NCBI GenBank assembly: GCA_001799615.1
Contig: MGTU01000011.1
Coordinates: 1 to 64,000 of the forward strand
Length of the DNA stretch: 64,000 nucleotides
Direction of reading: 5' to 3'
Origin: Elusimicrobia bacterium GWA2_61_42
Lineage (GTDB): Bacteria; Elusimicrobiota; Elusimicrobia; Elusimicrobiales; UBA9959
In this document: positions 50,551-59,070 of the stretch, one piece after another
Numbering within the stretch: the stretch's first letter is position 1
Layout of the letters: each line of letters starts with the position of its first letter
Notes under the pieces: generated by a model
The model's database searches: none
Told to the model about the DNA's origin: nothing
Seen by the model: only the letters and a program-made list of their open reading frames with translations
Position numbers and translations under genes: made by a program

Positions 50551-51873
50551 ATGGCGGCAACAGAAACTTACCAGAAGCTCAATGATACCGGGATAAAGGC
50601 CCTGGCGGCGGGAGACCGCGTGAAGGCGGAGCGCCTGTTCCTCGAAGCTATTTCCCTGGACCCGGCCAATCTTTCCGCTTATATGAACCTGATCTCCGGC
50701 CATCTCTCCGGCAAGGCCTATAATAAAGCCCTCATCGTCCTGGGCCTCATGCGCGCCAGGTGCAACCCCGCCCAGCTCGCCATGGCCGCGGCCGACGTGA
50801 AAAGCGTGGAGACCATGGCCTCCTGCGCGATAAAGGAACGCTGCCTGCTCGTCAGCCTCAGCGGCACTTTCGAAAGCCGCCTGTTCGCCTTGACCTGCGC
50901 GGATCACTTCGGGCGCCGCGGCGACGCCCTGCTGGACATCGCCATGCCCCGGCAGCAGCATTTTTCGAAGCTGGAGCCGTCCGAATTTTTGTACGGCAAA
51001 AGGCTGCCGGTGGAGCAGGCCGGCTGTTTCGACGGGATCACCGGGGCTGACTACGACTCCCTGCTCTTCGTGGATTTTCCCGAGACCGCCTGCCTGGACC
51101 TGTTCTGCCGCCTGCTGGAGCTCAAGGGACCCAAAAAAATATTCGTAAGCCTGCGCCTGGCCCCTCCCAAGGGCGCTTCGGCGGCTTCGGACCTGGTGGC
51201 CTACAGGAAACTGTTCCGGGGGCTGGACGGGCTGTTCATGCTGGAGCACGACACCGCGGCCGCCAACGCCAGGTACGGCGTTCCGGCGCGCAAACTGTTC
51301 AAATATATGTTCTCGGTCAACACGGATTACTACGCGCCTCTCAAAGGCGATCCCCTGCCTTACCTGGTCTCCGCCGGCACGGCGGCCAGGGATTACGGCG
51401 CCCTGCTCGACGCCGTGAAAGGGCTGGGCGTAAAGCTCAGGATCTATACCGACCTGGACCTGAAGCAGCCGAAGGCGGGCGGCGCGGATGTGGCGGTGAG
51501 CAGGCTGAGCGGCAACCATGAGCTGCTCAGGCAGGAGCTTGCCGCCGCCCAAGCCGTAGTTATCCCTTTCAAACCAGCCGTCAGCCCGGCCGCCAATTCC
51601 ATCCTTACCATGGCCATGTCCCTCGGCAAAGTAGTTCTCACCAACAGGACGGAAGCGCTGGCCGAGCTGGTCAAAGACGGGGTGAACGGTTTTTTCTACG
51701 ATGAAAAAGTGCCGGGGGACCTGCGCAAAAAGATCCGGCAGCTCCTGGCCCTTAAGAAGGAGCGCCGCGACCTTATCGGCGGGCGCGCAAGGGAAACCGT
51801 GCTGGCCAAGGCGGATTACCGCGATCTCGCGCGTAAAGTCCACGCGGCGTTGCGCGGCAAACCGCGGCTGTAG
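50551..51873 (+). CDS. TPR-linked glycosyltransferase-like protein (GT4 C-terminal fold)
   Basis: 440 residues from ATG 50551 (MAATETYQKL); the longer frame runs into the divergent promoter. Residues about 5-80 hold one to two TPRs (NDTGIKALAAGDRVKAERLFLEAISLDPANLSAYMNL). The rest resembles GT4: a Rossmann-like first half, then VVIPFKPAVSPAANSILTMAMSLGKVVLTNRTEALAELVKDGVNGFFYD, the usual acceptor/donor hinge. Sugar and acceptor unknown. A -10-like TAGAAT lies at 50510-50515. Confidence 0.8.
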   Translation: MAATETYQKLNDTGIKALAAGDRVKAERLFLEAISLDPANLSAYMNLISGHLSGKAYNKALIVLGLMRARCNPAQLAMAAADVKSVETMASCAIKERCLLVSLSGTFESRLFALTCADHFGRRGDALLDIAMPRQQHFSKLEPSEFLYGKRLPVEQAGCFDGITGADYDSLLFVDFPETACLDLFCRLLELKGPKKIFVSLRLAPPKGASAASDLVAYRKLFRGLDGLFMLEHDTAAANARYGVPARKLFKYMFSVNTDYYAPLKGDPLPYLVSAGTAARDYGALLDAVKGLGVKLRIYTDLDLKQPKAGGADVAVSRLSGNHELLRQELAAAQAVVIPFKPAVSPAANSILTMAMSLGKVVLTNRTEALAELVKDGVNGFFYDEKVPGDLRKKIRQLLALKKERRDLIGGRARETVLAKADYRDLARKVHAALRGKPRL

Positions 51874-51913
51874 CCTCCCCGGCCGGCCGTCCCCGACGGA
51901 GCGGCGATTATTA

Positions 51914-51919
51914 TATAAT
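51914..51919 (+). promoter_or_regulatory. -10 hexamer near the lipoprotein gene start
   Basis: TATAAT followed by 11 bases and ATG 51931; predicted leader only about 4-5 bases. Consistent with the short-leader promoter class in this window. Confidence 0.5.
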
Positions 51920-51930
51920 AGGGTTAAAGT

Positions 51931-52737
51931 ATGGCTAAAGGGGCGTCCTCATTTTTATTTCTGATCCTGCTGGCGGCCGGCGGCTGTGCCGACCGCTACG
52001 AGGACGCCGTGGTGCTGGAAGAGCAGGGCCGGTTCCTGAAAGCGGCGGCCAAATACAAGGCCTTCGCGCTGGAGAACCCCAAAGCCGCCGACGCCCCCAA
52101 AGCGCTGCTGGCCGCCGCGAACCTTTACGCCCTCAAGCTGGGCGTCTGCCACGAGTCCAAGCCGCTGCTGGAGCGGCTGGCCAGGGACTATCCGTCTTTC
52201 AACATGCCGGAGGACGTCTTCCGCCGCATCTTCGTCTGTCCCGATTATTTCCCCGCCGGCCCGGGCCTGAAATGGACCTACGGCGACTCCCAGACGCTGG
52301 GCAAAAACGCCAGGCAGGAAGTGGCGGTCGTGGACCACACTTCCCGGGGCGCGGTCATCAGCAGCGCTTTTTACGCCGGCCGGTCCCTCGTCAGCCGCCA
52401 GAAAAAGGCCTACCGCTTTTCCTCCATGAACTTCATGGAGCGCCAGGACCGCGGCGAGACGCTGATCCTGAATTACCCGCTGGAGACGGGCAAAGCCTGG
52501 ACCTCCTCCGGGCCGGAGGGCCGCCTGGAGTTCCGCGTGGAAGCGACAGGACAGAAGGTGAAGGTCAAGGCCGGGGAATTCGCGGGCTGCGTCAAGATCC
52601 GCCGCCGCTCCCCCGGCATGCCGTCGTGGATCCTGGAATATTACGCGCCCTGGACCGGCAAGGTCCTCACGTCGGTAGCCGGCAAAGGCTTTGAGAACCG
52701 GGTAACGGAACTGCTGTCCTATGAAGAAAAAAAATAA
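51931..52737 (+). CDS. Lipoprotein with TPR-like N-terminus, function unknown
   Basis: 268 residues. Signal sequence with lipobox-like LAAGGC (Cys 19), so probably lipid-anchored. Residues about 22-90 form TPR-like helices (YEDAVVLEEQGRFLKAAAKYKAFALENPKA), as in BamD/YbgF-type proteins. The C-terminal half (GLKWTYGDSQ, then LNYPLETGKAWTSSG, then VKAGEFAGCVKI, then EYYAPWTGKV) is beta-rich and resembles uncharacterised secreted DUFs. It overlaps the nuclease gene by 17 bases. Confidence 0.8.
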   Translation: MAKGASSFLFLILLAAGGCADRYEDAVVLEEQGRFLKAAAKYKAFALENPKAADAPKALLAAANLYALKLGVCHESKPLLERLARDYPSFNMPEDVFRRIFVCPDYFPAGPGLKWTYGDSQTLGKNARQEVAVVDHTSRGAVISSAFYAGRSLVSRQKKAYRFSSMNFMERQDRGETLILNYPLETGKAWTSSGPEGRLEFRVEATGQKVKVKAGEFAGCVKIRRRSPGMPSWILEYYAPWTGKVLTSVAGKGFENRVTELLSYEEKK

Positions 52738-53989
52738 CGAGCCCGACCCCGCCGCCGTCCCCGGGCTTTTCGGCGACATCATCCCCTCCCCGGCCCCGCC
52801 CAGGAAGGACGGGCTGCTCTCCTTCTCCTATTCCAAGATGTCGCTTTACGAGGAATGCCCCCTGAAGTACAAGTTCAAGTACATCGACAAGATCAAGGAA
52901 GAACCCAAGTTCTACTTCGCTTTCGGCAACAGCATCCACACCGCGCTGGAATTCCTGTACTCGGTCAAAGCGCCGCCTTTCCCCTCGCTCGAGGAATTGC
53001 TGGAGGCTTTCCGGCAGGACTGGAACCAGAAATCCTACCTGGAAAAAGGCTACCGCGCGCCGCAGAAGGCCGAGGACGACTACCAGAAAGGCCTGGCGAT
53101 GCTGAAGGCCTATTACGAACATAACCGCGCCGCTTTCAAGCCGCCGTTCCTGGTGGAATATTCCACCGACGTGGAAGTGGACGGCCTGCTGGTGCGCACC
53201 ATCTCCGACCGCATCGAGCACCTGGGCGGCGGCGAAATAGTGATCATAGACTACAAGACCGGCAAGGACGTGAAGCGCCAGCCGCTGCAGCTGTACATGT
53301 ACCAGAAGATCAGCGAGCTGGACCCCCGCCTGAAAGAAAAGATCGCCGAGACCTACGGCCAGCGCGTCAGCGCCGTAAAAGTGCGCCAGCTGCTGTACTA
53401 CCATGTGCCGACCCTGAAGGAATATACGTTCGAGCGCGCCGACGACAAGGAGATAGGCGGTTTCTGGGAGCGCGTGCTGGGCGTGGCCGACGCCATAAAA
53501 GGCCTGAAGTTCGACCCTACCCCCGGCGAGCGCGCCTGCGCCTGGTGCGACTACAAGAGCCTGTGCCCCCACTTCTTCGGCGGCCAGCCCCGGCCGGCGG
53601 CGCAGCCCGCCGCCGTTACCGACAATATCGAGGTGCTGGTGGACCGCTACGGGCGCCTTAAAGAAAAAATGGAGGAGATCCAGGCCCAGCTCGCCGAAGT
53701 GGCCGACAGCATAGGCCGCTCCGCCAGGGACGGCGGCGAATACGCCGGCTCCTCGTACACCGCGCAGGTAAAGAAAAGCTCCAGGTGGGAATTCAGGGAC
53801 CGCGAGGCCGTCATCGGCGTGCTCAACCAGTTCGACCTCTACAAGAAGGCCCTCAGCCTCACCCTGACCGGCATTACCGGCGTGCTGGAGAGCGACGACC
53901 TCCCGGAGGCTGCCCGCAAAAAACTCCTCGATCAGGCCGTAAAAAAAACCGGCTACGACATCAAGATCACCAAAAAGCCCGGCGCGTAA
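52721..53989 (+). CDS. PD-(D/E)XK nuclease, RecB/AddB-Cas4-like with 4Fe-4S site
   Basis: 422 residues. C46 (YEECPLKYKFKY) and C273-X2-C276-X5-C282 (CAWCDYKSLC) give the four cysteines of the AddB/Cas4 iron-sulfur staple. Nuclease residues: H73 (GNSIHTALEF), D163 (ISDRIEH), D177 and K179 (IIDYKTGK). A C-terminal region (about 300-422) has a coiled coil and a helical tail. Stand-alone PDDEXK_1 proteins may process DNA ends; no helicase partner is adjacent and no CRISPR genes are present. Confidence 0.88.
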   Translation: MKKKNNEPDPAAVPGLFGDIIPSPAPPRKDGLLSFSYSKMSLYEECPLKYKFKYIDKIKEEPKFYFAFGNSIHTALEFLYSVKAPPFPSLEELLEAFRQDWNQKSYLEKGYRAPQKAEDDYQKGLAMLKAYYEHNRAAFKPPFLVEYSTDVEVDGLLVRTISDRIEHLGGGEIVIIDYKTGKDVKRQPLQLYMYQKISELDPRLKEKIAETYGQRVSAVKVRQLLYYHVPTLKEYTFERADDKEIGGFWERVLGVADAIKGLKFDPTPGERACAWCDYKSLCPHFFGGQPRPAAQPAAVTDNIEVLVDRYGRLKEKMEEIQAQLAEVADSIGRSARDGGEYAGSSYTAQVKKSSRWEFRDREAVIGVLNQFDLYKKALSLTLTGITGVLESDDLPEAARKKLLDQAVKKTGYDIKITKKPGA

Positions 53990-54010
53990 GGGACCTCGGC
54001 CGCAACTAGT

Positions 54011-55507
54011 ATGCCTGAAAAATTTATAATCGTGCTCGACCAGGGGAGCTCCAGCTCCCGCGCCCTCGCCTTCGACCTCGACGGCAATATCCGCTACAAG
54101 GCCCAGCGCAAGATAGAGGCCGCCTACCCCTCCCCGGGCCGCGCGGAATACGACGCCGAAAAACTCTACCTCTCCCAGGCCGACAGCCTGGCCGAAGTCA
54201 TGGCCAAGCTGCCGCCCGACGCCGAGGCCGCCGCCCTGGGCATCGCCGCCCAGCGCTCCACCGTAGTGTTCTGGGACAGAACCACCGGGGCCCCGCTCGC
54301 CCCCGCCCTGAGCTGGCAGGACGGCCGCGCCCTGGAGCTGCTCGCCAAGATCCCCCTCTCCAACACAAAGATCCACGACCTCACCGGCCTTTATAAAACG
54401 CCTTATTACAGCGCGTCCAAAATAGCCTGGGCCCTGGAGAATTACCCGGAGGTGAAGGCCGCCGCCGCGGAAAAGCGCCTGCTCATCGCGCCGGTGGCCA
54501 CCTATGTGATCTGGCGGCTGTCGGGCGGCAAAAGCTTCGTCATAGACCCCTCCCAGGCCCAGCGCACACTGCTGTTCAACCTGCGCCGCCTGAAGTGGGA
54601 GCCGAAACTTCTTTCCGCTTTCGGGCTGGCCGCTGAGTTCCTGCCGGAAATAAAACCCAGCATCGGGCGCCTTTGCCACGTCGAGACCGCCGGCCGCCGC
54701 GTGCCGGTGACCGCCATGTTGGGCGATCAGCAGGCCGCCATGCTGGGCCTTGGGCTGGAGACGCCCAATTCGGCCGCCCTCAATTACGGCACCGGGGCTT
54801 TCCTGCTGGTGAATACCGGCAGGCAGACCCTCAAGATCCGCGGCCTGCTCAATTCCTTCGGCTGGCAGGAAGGGAAGGGCAAGAAGAATATCTGTTATTT
54901 CACCGAGAGCACCGTGAATTCCGCCGGGACTTCCCTGGAATGGCTGCGCCAGAAGTTCGGGCTTTTCGAGGAGATCGGCGACGTGGACGGCATGTGCCGC
55001 AAGTCCAAAAACCGCCTGCACTGCCTGCCGGCCATCGGCGGGCTGGGCGCGCCGTACTGGGACTTCACCACCTTTACCACCTTCGCGGGCTTCTCCCCCC
55101 ATTCCGACAAATACGACGTGGTGCGGGGCGTGACGGAGGGCATCGCCTACATGGTGGCCGACGCCTTCGACCTGGTAAAGAAAAAAGGCTTTAAGATCGC
55201 TGACCTCAAGGTTTCCGGCGGCCTCTCGAAGATAGACTGGCTGTTGCAGTTCCAGGCCGACATCACCGGCGCCCGCCTGACGGCGCTGGAGGAAAGCGAG
55301 GCCACGGCCATGGGCGCGGGGCTTGCCGCCGCCCGAGGGCTGGGCCTGGCCCCGCAGTGGACCGCCAAGGTCTCCAGCAGGGTGTTCGAGCCCGCCATAG
55401 GCGAGGAAGAGCGGCAGAACCTGATAAAGGGCTGGCGCATCTTCGTAAAGGACATACGCCGCACCAGCCGGGACCTGCGCAAACTCAACATCCTGCCTCA
55501 CGCTTAG
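54011..55507 (+). CDS. FGGY-family carbohydrate kinase, glycerol kinase-like
   Basis: 498 residues, normal length. The N-terminal phosphate loop IIVLDQGSSSSRALAFD, the segment QRSTVVFWDRTTGAPLAPALSWQDGR (glycerol-kinase-like, where W and D contact glycerol), GDQQAAMLGLG, LNYGTGAFLLVNTG and the C-terminal VSGGLSKIDWLLQFQADITG are typical. Glycerol is the likeliest substrate, but the D/R pair of GlpK is only partly kept, so another polyol is possible. No transporter or glpD nearby. Confidence 0.85.
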   Translation: MPEKFIIVLDQGSSSSRALAFDLDGNIRYKAQRKIEAAYPSPGRAEYDAEKLYLSQADSLAEVMAKLPPDAEAAALGIAAQRSTVVFWDRTTGAPLAPALSWQDGRALELLAKIPLSNTKIHDLTGLYKTPYYSASKIAWALENYPEVKAAAAEKRLLIAPVATYVIWRLSGGKSFVIDPSQAQRTLLFNLRRLKWEPKLLSAFGLAAEFLPEIKPSIGRLCHVETAGRRVPVTAMLGDQQAAMLGLGLETPNSAALNYGTGAFLLVNTGRQTLKIRGLLNSFGWQEGKGKKNICYFTESTVNSAGTSLEWLRQKFGLFEEIGDVDGMCRKSKNRLHCLPAIGGLGAPYWDFTTFTTFAGFSPHSDKYDVVRGVTEGIAYMVADAFDLVKKKGFKIADLKVSGGLSKIDWLLQFQADITGARLTALEESEATAMGAGLAAARGLGLAPQWTAKVSSRVFEPAIGEEERQNLIKGWRIFVKDIRRTSRDLRKLNILPHA

Positions 55508-55523
55508 CCGGGAGCTGAAATAA

Positions 55524-55552
55524 AAAAGGACGGGCCTTAAGCCCGTCCTTTT
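55524..55552. terminator. Bidirectional terminator between the kinase and trxB
   Basis: AAAAGGACGGGC (55524-55535), loop CTTAA, perfect complement GCCCGTCCTTTT (55541-55552) with A/T tracts on both sides. The genes converge on it. Confidence 0.93.
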
Positions 55553-55568
55553 CTTTGGCGCGCTAAGG

Positions 55569-56507
55569 CTAGTTCTTGTTCTCTTCCAGGAACAGCAGCG
55601 CTTCCATGGCCGCCTTGCAGCCGGTGCCGGCGGCAACCACGGCCTGCTTGTAGCGGGTGTCCATCACGTCGCCAGCGGCGAAAACGCCGGGGACCGAGGC
55701 GGCGGTTTTCTCGTCCGTCACGATGTAGCCGGCCTCGTCGAGCGCCAGCTTGCCTTTGAAGGCCTCGGTGGCGGGCGTATGGCCTATGGCTATGAAGGCC
55801 CCGGTGACTTCCAGTCGGCGCACGGCGCCGGTCCTGACGTTCTTGAGGTTTACGGCGGCCAGCCTGGCCTCGCCGATGAATTCCTCCGGGATATGGTCGT
55901 AGATGATCTCCACTTTGGGGTTGGCGCGGAGTTTCTCCTGCAGGCGGAAGGAGGCGCGGAGCTTGTCGCGGCGGTGCACCAGGTATACCTTCGCCGCGAA
56001 CTTGGTGAGGAAGAGCGCGTCCTCCGCGGCGGAATCCCCTCCCCCTATCACGCAGATCTCCTTGCCGCGGAAGAAGAAGCCGTCGCAGGTGGCGCAGCCG
56101 GAAACGCCCTTGCCGGTGAATTTCTGCTCCGAAGGGATCCCCAGCCACCTGGCCTGCGCGCCGGTGGCGATTATCACGGCGCCCGCTGTATACTCCTTGC
56201 CGCTGCCGGCCTTGAACCTGAACGGCCGCGCGGAAAGGTCGGCCCCGGTTATGGATTCCTGGAAGACCACGGCCCCCAGGCGCGTGACCTGCTTGATCAT
56301 CCGCGTCATGAGGTCGGCCCCGGCCACCGGGTCGATGAACCCGGGAAAATTCTCTATCTCCATCGTCTGCAGCAGCTGCCCGCCGGGCGCCACGCCGCCG
56401 AACAGCGCGGTGGCGGCCCCTCCTCGCGTGGCGTAAATGGCCGCGGTCAGCCCGGCGGGGCCGGACCCTATGATGACGATGTCGAAATCCGGCTTTTGGT
56501 CGGCCAT
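55569..56507 (-). CDS. trxB: Thioredoxin-disulfide reductase
   Basis: 312 residues. FAD site IIGSGPAGLTAAIYATRGG (12-30), redox pair C138-A-T-C141 (GCATCDGFF), NADPH site VIGGGDSAAEDALFL and the C-terminal VFAAGDVMDTRYKQAVVAAGTGCKAAMEAL are complete. Reduces thioredoxin with NADPH in the cytoplasm. queD lies 13 bases upstream. Confidence 0.96.
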   Translation of the reverse strand: MADQKPDFDIVIIGSGPAGLTAAIYATRGGAATALFGGVAPGGQLLQTMEIENFPGFIDPVAGADLMTRMIKQVTRLGAVVFQESITGADLSARPFRFKAGSGKEYTAGAVIIATGAQARWLGIPSEQKFTGKGVSGCATCDGFFFRGKEICVIGGGDSAAEDALFLTKFAAKVYLVHRRDKLRASFRLQEKLRANPKVEIIYDHIPEEFIGEARLAAVNLKNVRTGAVRRLEVTGAFIAIGHTPATEAFKGKLALDEAGYIVTDEKTAASVPGVFAAGDVMDTRYKQAVVAAGTGCKAAMEALLFLEENKN

Positions 56508-56520
56508 ATTGCTCTTTCCT

Positions 56521-56925
56521 TTATTTCTTGTAGGACGCCATCGAGGTGGGAGTTTCCCAGAAAGCGATCTTATGCACCGGCAGCTTGAGGTCGCGGGTTA
56601 AACAGGCGAAGATCAGCCCGGCCAGCACTTCCGCGGTCGGGTTCTCGTCCGTCAGGTAGCAGCGCTGTCCCTCTTTGGCGAGCACGGCGGCCAGGGGGTC
56701 GGCTTTCGCCAGGATGACCTTGTGGTCCAGGTTCTCGTCGAGCCAGAGTTTCACTTTCTTGCCCAGTTCGGTGAAATCCATCACCATCCTGTCGCCGTTG
56801 AGCTCGGCGGCTTTCAGGCTGACTTCCACCACGCCGTTGTGGCCGTGGAGGTTCTCGCATTTGCCCTTGTAGTTGAGCAGGCGGTGCCCGTAGGCCAGGT
56901 GAAAGGTTTTTTTGATCTTATACAT
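56521..56925 (-). CDS. queD: 6-pyruvoyl-tetrahydropterin synthase/QueD family protein
   Basis: 134 residues. Zinc ligands H14 (YGHRL), H27 and H29 (NLHGHN) and the catalytic C23 (GKCENLHGHN) are present; DFTELG and ENPTAEVLA follow. Family enzymes make 6-carboxytetrahydropterin from dihydroneopterin triphosphate in queuosine synthesis. No other que genes are in the window, so assignment to queuosine is by family. Confidence 0.9.
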   Translation of the reverse strand: MYKIKKTFHLAYGHRLLNYKGKCENLHGHNGVVEVSLKAAELNGDRMVMDFTELGKKVKLWLDENLDHKVILAKADPLAAVLAKEGQRCYLTDENPTAEVLAGLIFACLTRDLKLPVHKIAFWETPTSMASYKK

Positions 56926-56953
56926 GTTCGAATTCGCTCCTTGCGCCGGCGCG

Positions 56954-57511
56954 TTAAAGCCCGGCTTTCTTCATGAACTTGCGGACCAGGTTCATGGACA
57001 GGCCTACCACGGTGTCGAAGCGGCCCTCTATCTTTTCTATGAAAAGGTCGCCGGTATCCTGTACGGCGTAGGCCCCGGCCTTGTCGTGGTGCTTGTACGC
57101 CAGGTCATGCAGTTCCGCCGGGGTCAGCCGGCGGGCTTTGCAGCGGGAAACTTCGCCGCCGGCCAGGAAGATGCCCTTGTCCAGCCAGATCAGGGCTACG
57201 CCGGTGTGGACGGCCTGCCAGGAGGCGTTCTGCAGGTTGAGCAGGCGCAGCGCGTCCTTGTGGCTGGCCGGCTTGCCCAGCACCTCGCCCTTACAGTAGA
57301 CCAGCGTGTCGGAGCCGAGTACCGGCGAGCCGGGGTGCTTCAGCGCCACGCTGAGGGCTTTTTTGTAGGCCAGCTCCCGCACTATCAGGGCCGGCCTCTT
57401 ATAGGCGCAGACCTCCTTGATATGGCTGGGGATCGTCCGGTACTTTATTCCGGCCCGGGTAAGGAGCAGCTTCCTTCTCGGGGATTTAGAGGCCAGTATG
57501 AGGGTGGGCAT
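56954..57511 (-). CDS. maf: Maf-family nucleoside triphosphate pyrophosphatase
   Basis: 185 residues from ATG 57511, overlapping the upstream stop (TAATG). Motifs: LILASKSPRRKLLLTRAG, LAYKKALSVA, VLGSDTLVYCKGEVLGKP and YAVQDTGDLFIEKIEGRFDTVVGLSM, the Maf signatures. Hydrolyses dTTP/UTP or modified nucleotides, preventing misincorporation. Confidence 0.94.
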   Translation of the reverse strand: MPTLILASKSPRRKLLLTRAGIKYRTIPSHIKEVCAYKRPALIVRELAYKKALSVALKHPGSPVLGSDTLVYCKGEVLGKPASHKDALRLLNLQNASWQAVHTGVALIWLDKGIFLAGGEVSRCKARRLTPAELHDLAYKHHDKAGAYAVQDTGDLFIEKIEGRFDTVVGLSMNLVRKFMKKAGL

Positions 57512-57771
57512 TACTTGACGAGCTGTTTGTAGACCACGGCGGACAGGAAAATGCCGATGATGCTGGAGATGTTGAACTTGAAGACCAGCCCGGCGGTAAA
57601 TTCCACCAGGTTCAGGTCCACGGTGGTCGGATGCAGGCCGGTGTTTATCCCCGTATTGATAAGGGCGTTGATCTGGCCTGCCGGGAACCACATATTGAAC
57701 ACCTTGCTGATGAACAGGCCCAGCAGGGAGCCCACTACCACCACTACCACCACATGCAGCGCGTTTTTCAT
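57511..57771 (-). CDS. DUF4321-like small membrane protein
   Basis: 86 residues. Two hydrophobic helices, one at the N-terminus (VVVVVVVGSLLGLFISKVF) and one at the C-terminus (ISSIIGIFLSAVVYKQL), with a polar middle (DLNLVEFTAGLVFKFN). This pattern and the position next to maf match DUF4321 proteins, whose function is unknown. Overlaps cutA by 4 bases and maf by 1. Confidence 0.8.
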   Translation of the reverse strand: MKNALHVVVVVVVGSLLGLFISKVFNMWFPAGQINALINTGINTGLHPTTVDLNLVEFTAGLVFKFNISSIIGIFLSAVVYKQLVK

Positions 57772-58139
57772 AGTTCCTTTTCGGTGCCGGCGGCTTTATC
57801 CAGGGGTATATTGGTGGTGAACAGCGTGTTGGCGCCTATCCAGTCCAGGTAATTGGCGGCCGCCCCGTCTATTTCGGTGAAGATGGTCTCGGGCACGGCG
57901 TAGGGATGGCGCGCCTTGACGAACTGGATGATATCCTCGCGCAGCGCCCTGCGGGTCTTGATCATCAGCAGGATTTCCGAGGATTTCTCTATGCGGTCCT
58001 TCCACCAGTAGGAGGACTCAAGGCCGGGCACCAGCGACACGCAGGCCGCCAGGCGCTCCTTGAGCAGCCCGGACGCTATTTCGTCGGCGGTCTTCCTGTC
58101 GCCGGCGGTAACAAAACAGAGGTCGTATTGGGTCGCCAT
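57768..58139 (-). CDS. cutA: Divalent-cation tolerance protein CutA
   Basis: 123 residues from ATG 58139 (MATQYDLCFVTAGDRKTAD); an upstream in-frame ATG is rejected because it lies before the -10. Ferredoxin-like fold with RLAACVSLVPGLESSYWWKDRIEKSSEILLMIKTR and HPYAVPETIFTEI, typical CutA1. A C-terminal extension (about 12 residues) is extra. Leads the cutA-DUF4321-maf operon; the mRNA is probably leaderless. Confidence 0.94.
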   Translation of the reverse strand: MATQYDLCFVTAGDRKTADEIASGLLKERLAACVSLVPGLESSYWWKDRIEKSSEILLMIKTRRALREDIIQFVKARHPYAVPETIFTEIDGAAANYLDWIGANTLFTTNIPLDKAAGTEKEL

Positions 58140-58146
58140 AAGGTTA

Positions 58147-58176
58147 ATGATATCAAAGGCCGGCAAATAAAATCAA
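58147..58176 (-). promoter_or_regulatory. Leaderless-type promoter of the cutA operon
   Basis: Minus strand TTGATT (58176-58171), 18-base spacer, TATCAT (58152-58147), then 7 bases and ATG 58139. No Shine-Dalgarno. Confidence 0.65.
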
Positions 58177-58185
58177 CGGACCGCG

Positions 58186-59067
58186 CTACTCCAGGGGGCA
58201 GGCGGAGAATTCCTCGCGCACCTGGTCCAGGTCGGCCTGCCTGGCCTGGCGCCAGCCGGCGTCCTCGCGCAGCTCGCGGGCGCGGATCTTGTCGAACCGG
58301 CCCACGATGTCGCTTTGCTGGTCGTAGAAAGTGCGCTGGTAGCGGTAGACGTCGTAGACCGGCAGGCCCCTCAGCTCCGCGTCGTTCTTCATGGCCTGGC
58401 TGGCGGTCATGACGCCTTTTTTAACGCGCAGCTGGTCCCTGTCGTAGAGCAGCTGGTAGAAAGTCTCGTCGTCTATGGCCTTGCGGATCTTCTCCAGCCA
58501 GACGCGCTGGTTCTCCACGGTGTCCAGCGGGCGCTGGCAGTCGGAGTCCGCGGCCAGGGCCTGCCTGCGGGCCTGCTGCATGGCGTAGCCGGTGCCGCCC
58601 AGCACGTAGGCGCAGAAGGAGGTCTTGATCCCTTCGGCGCCCCTGGCCTTGTCGAAATCCTCGTTCAGGAGGGTCAGGTCCACCGCCAGGCGCGCCTGCG
58701 TCAGCGCGGACAGCTCTTCCTCCTCCGCGACCAGTTCTTCCAGGCCGGTTTGCGAGGAGAATTCGTAGATCTTGCCGGCCCGGGCGATGGCCAAAGCCAG
58801 CATCTTGTCGGAGCTTTTATATTCCGGCGGCAGGAAGATCTTGCCGGCTTTGAGGGAGAACTTGTGGCAGAGCCCGGGGGTATTGGAGTATTCGAAACGC
58901 ACCGGGTGCTTGTGCAGGAATTTAAGCAGCGGCCGGCCTTCCCGCGTACCTTCCAGGAGGTCGAAGGCCCGCTCCATGGAGGGCTCCGTGGTCAGGACGA
59001 TGCCCTTCCCCCCGGCGCAGGCCGAGAGGACGAAAGCGGCGGAAATTATAAGGGCGTGTTTTTTCAT
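58186..59067 (-). CDS. Lipoprotein of unknown function
   Basis: 293 residues. Lipobox LSAC (Cys 17) after a short signal sequence. Mostly helical; an acidic/helical region (LEELVAEEEELSALTQARLAV) and six further cysteines, some possibly in disulfides (C67, C152, C177, C290 area). No family recognised. It starts 3 bases after the AsmA-like gene ends, so the two are co-transcribed and may share an envelope role. Confidence 0.8.
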   Translation of the reverse strand: MKKHALIISAAFVLSACAGGKGIVLTTEPSMERAFDLLEGTREGRPLLKFLHKHPVRFEYSNTPGLCHKFSLKAGKIFLPPEYKSSDKMLALAIARAGKIYEFSSQTGLEELVAEEEELSALTQARLAVDLTLLNEDFDKARGAEGIKTSFCAYVLGGTGYAMQQARRQALAADSDCQRPLDTVENQRVWLEKIRKAIDDETFYQLLYDRDQLRVKKGVMTASQAMKNDAELRGLPVYDVYRYQRTFYDQQSDIVGRFDKIRARELREDAGWRQARQADLDQVREEFSACPLE

Positions 59068-59070
59068 CGG

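Noticed and set aside
52721-53989. CRISPR-associated Cas4
   Set aside because: The nuclease has the four-Cys layout but no cas neighbours or repeat arrays, and its length and C-terminal extension fit stand-alone PDDEXK_1 proteins better.
52667-55636. 989-codon minus-strand ORF
   Set aside because: It lies opposite the PD-(D/E)XK nuclease and the glycerol kinase-like gene, both with clear motifs.
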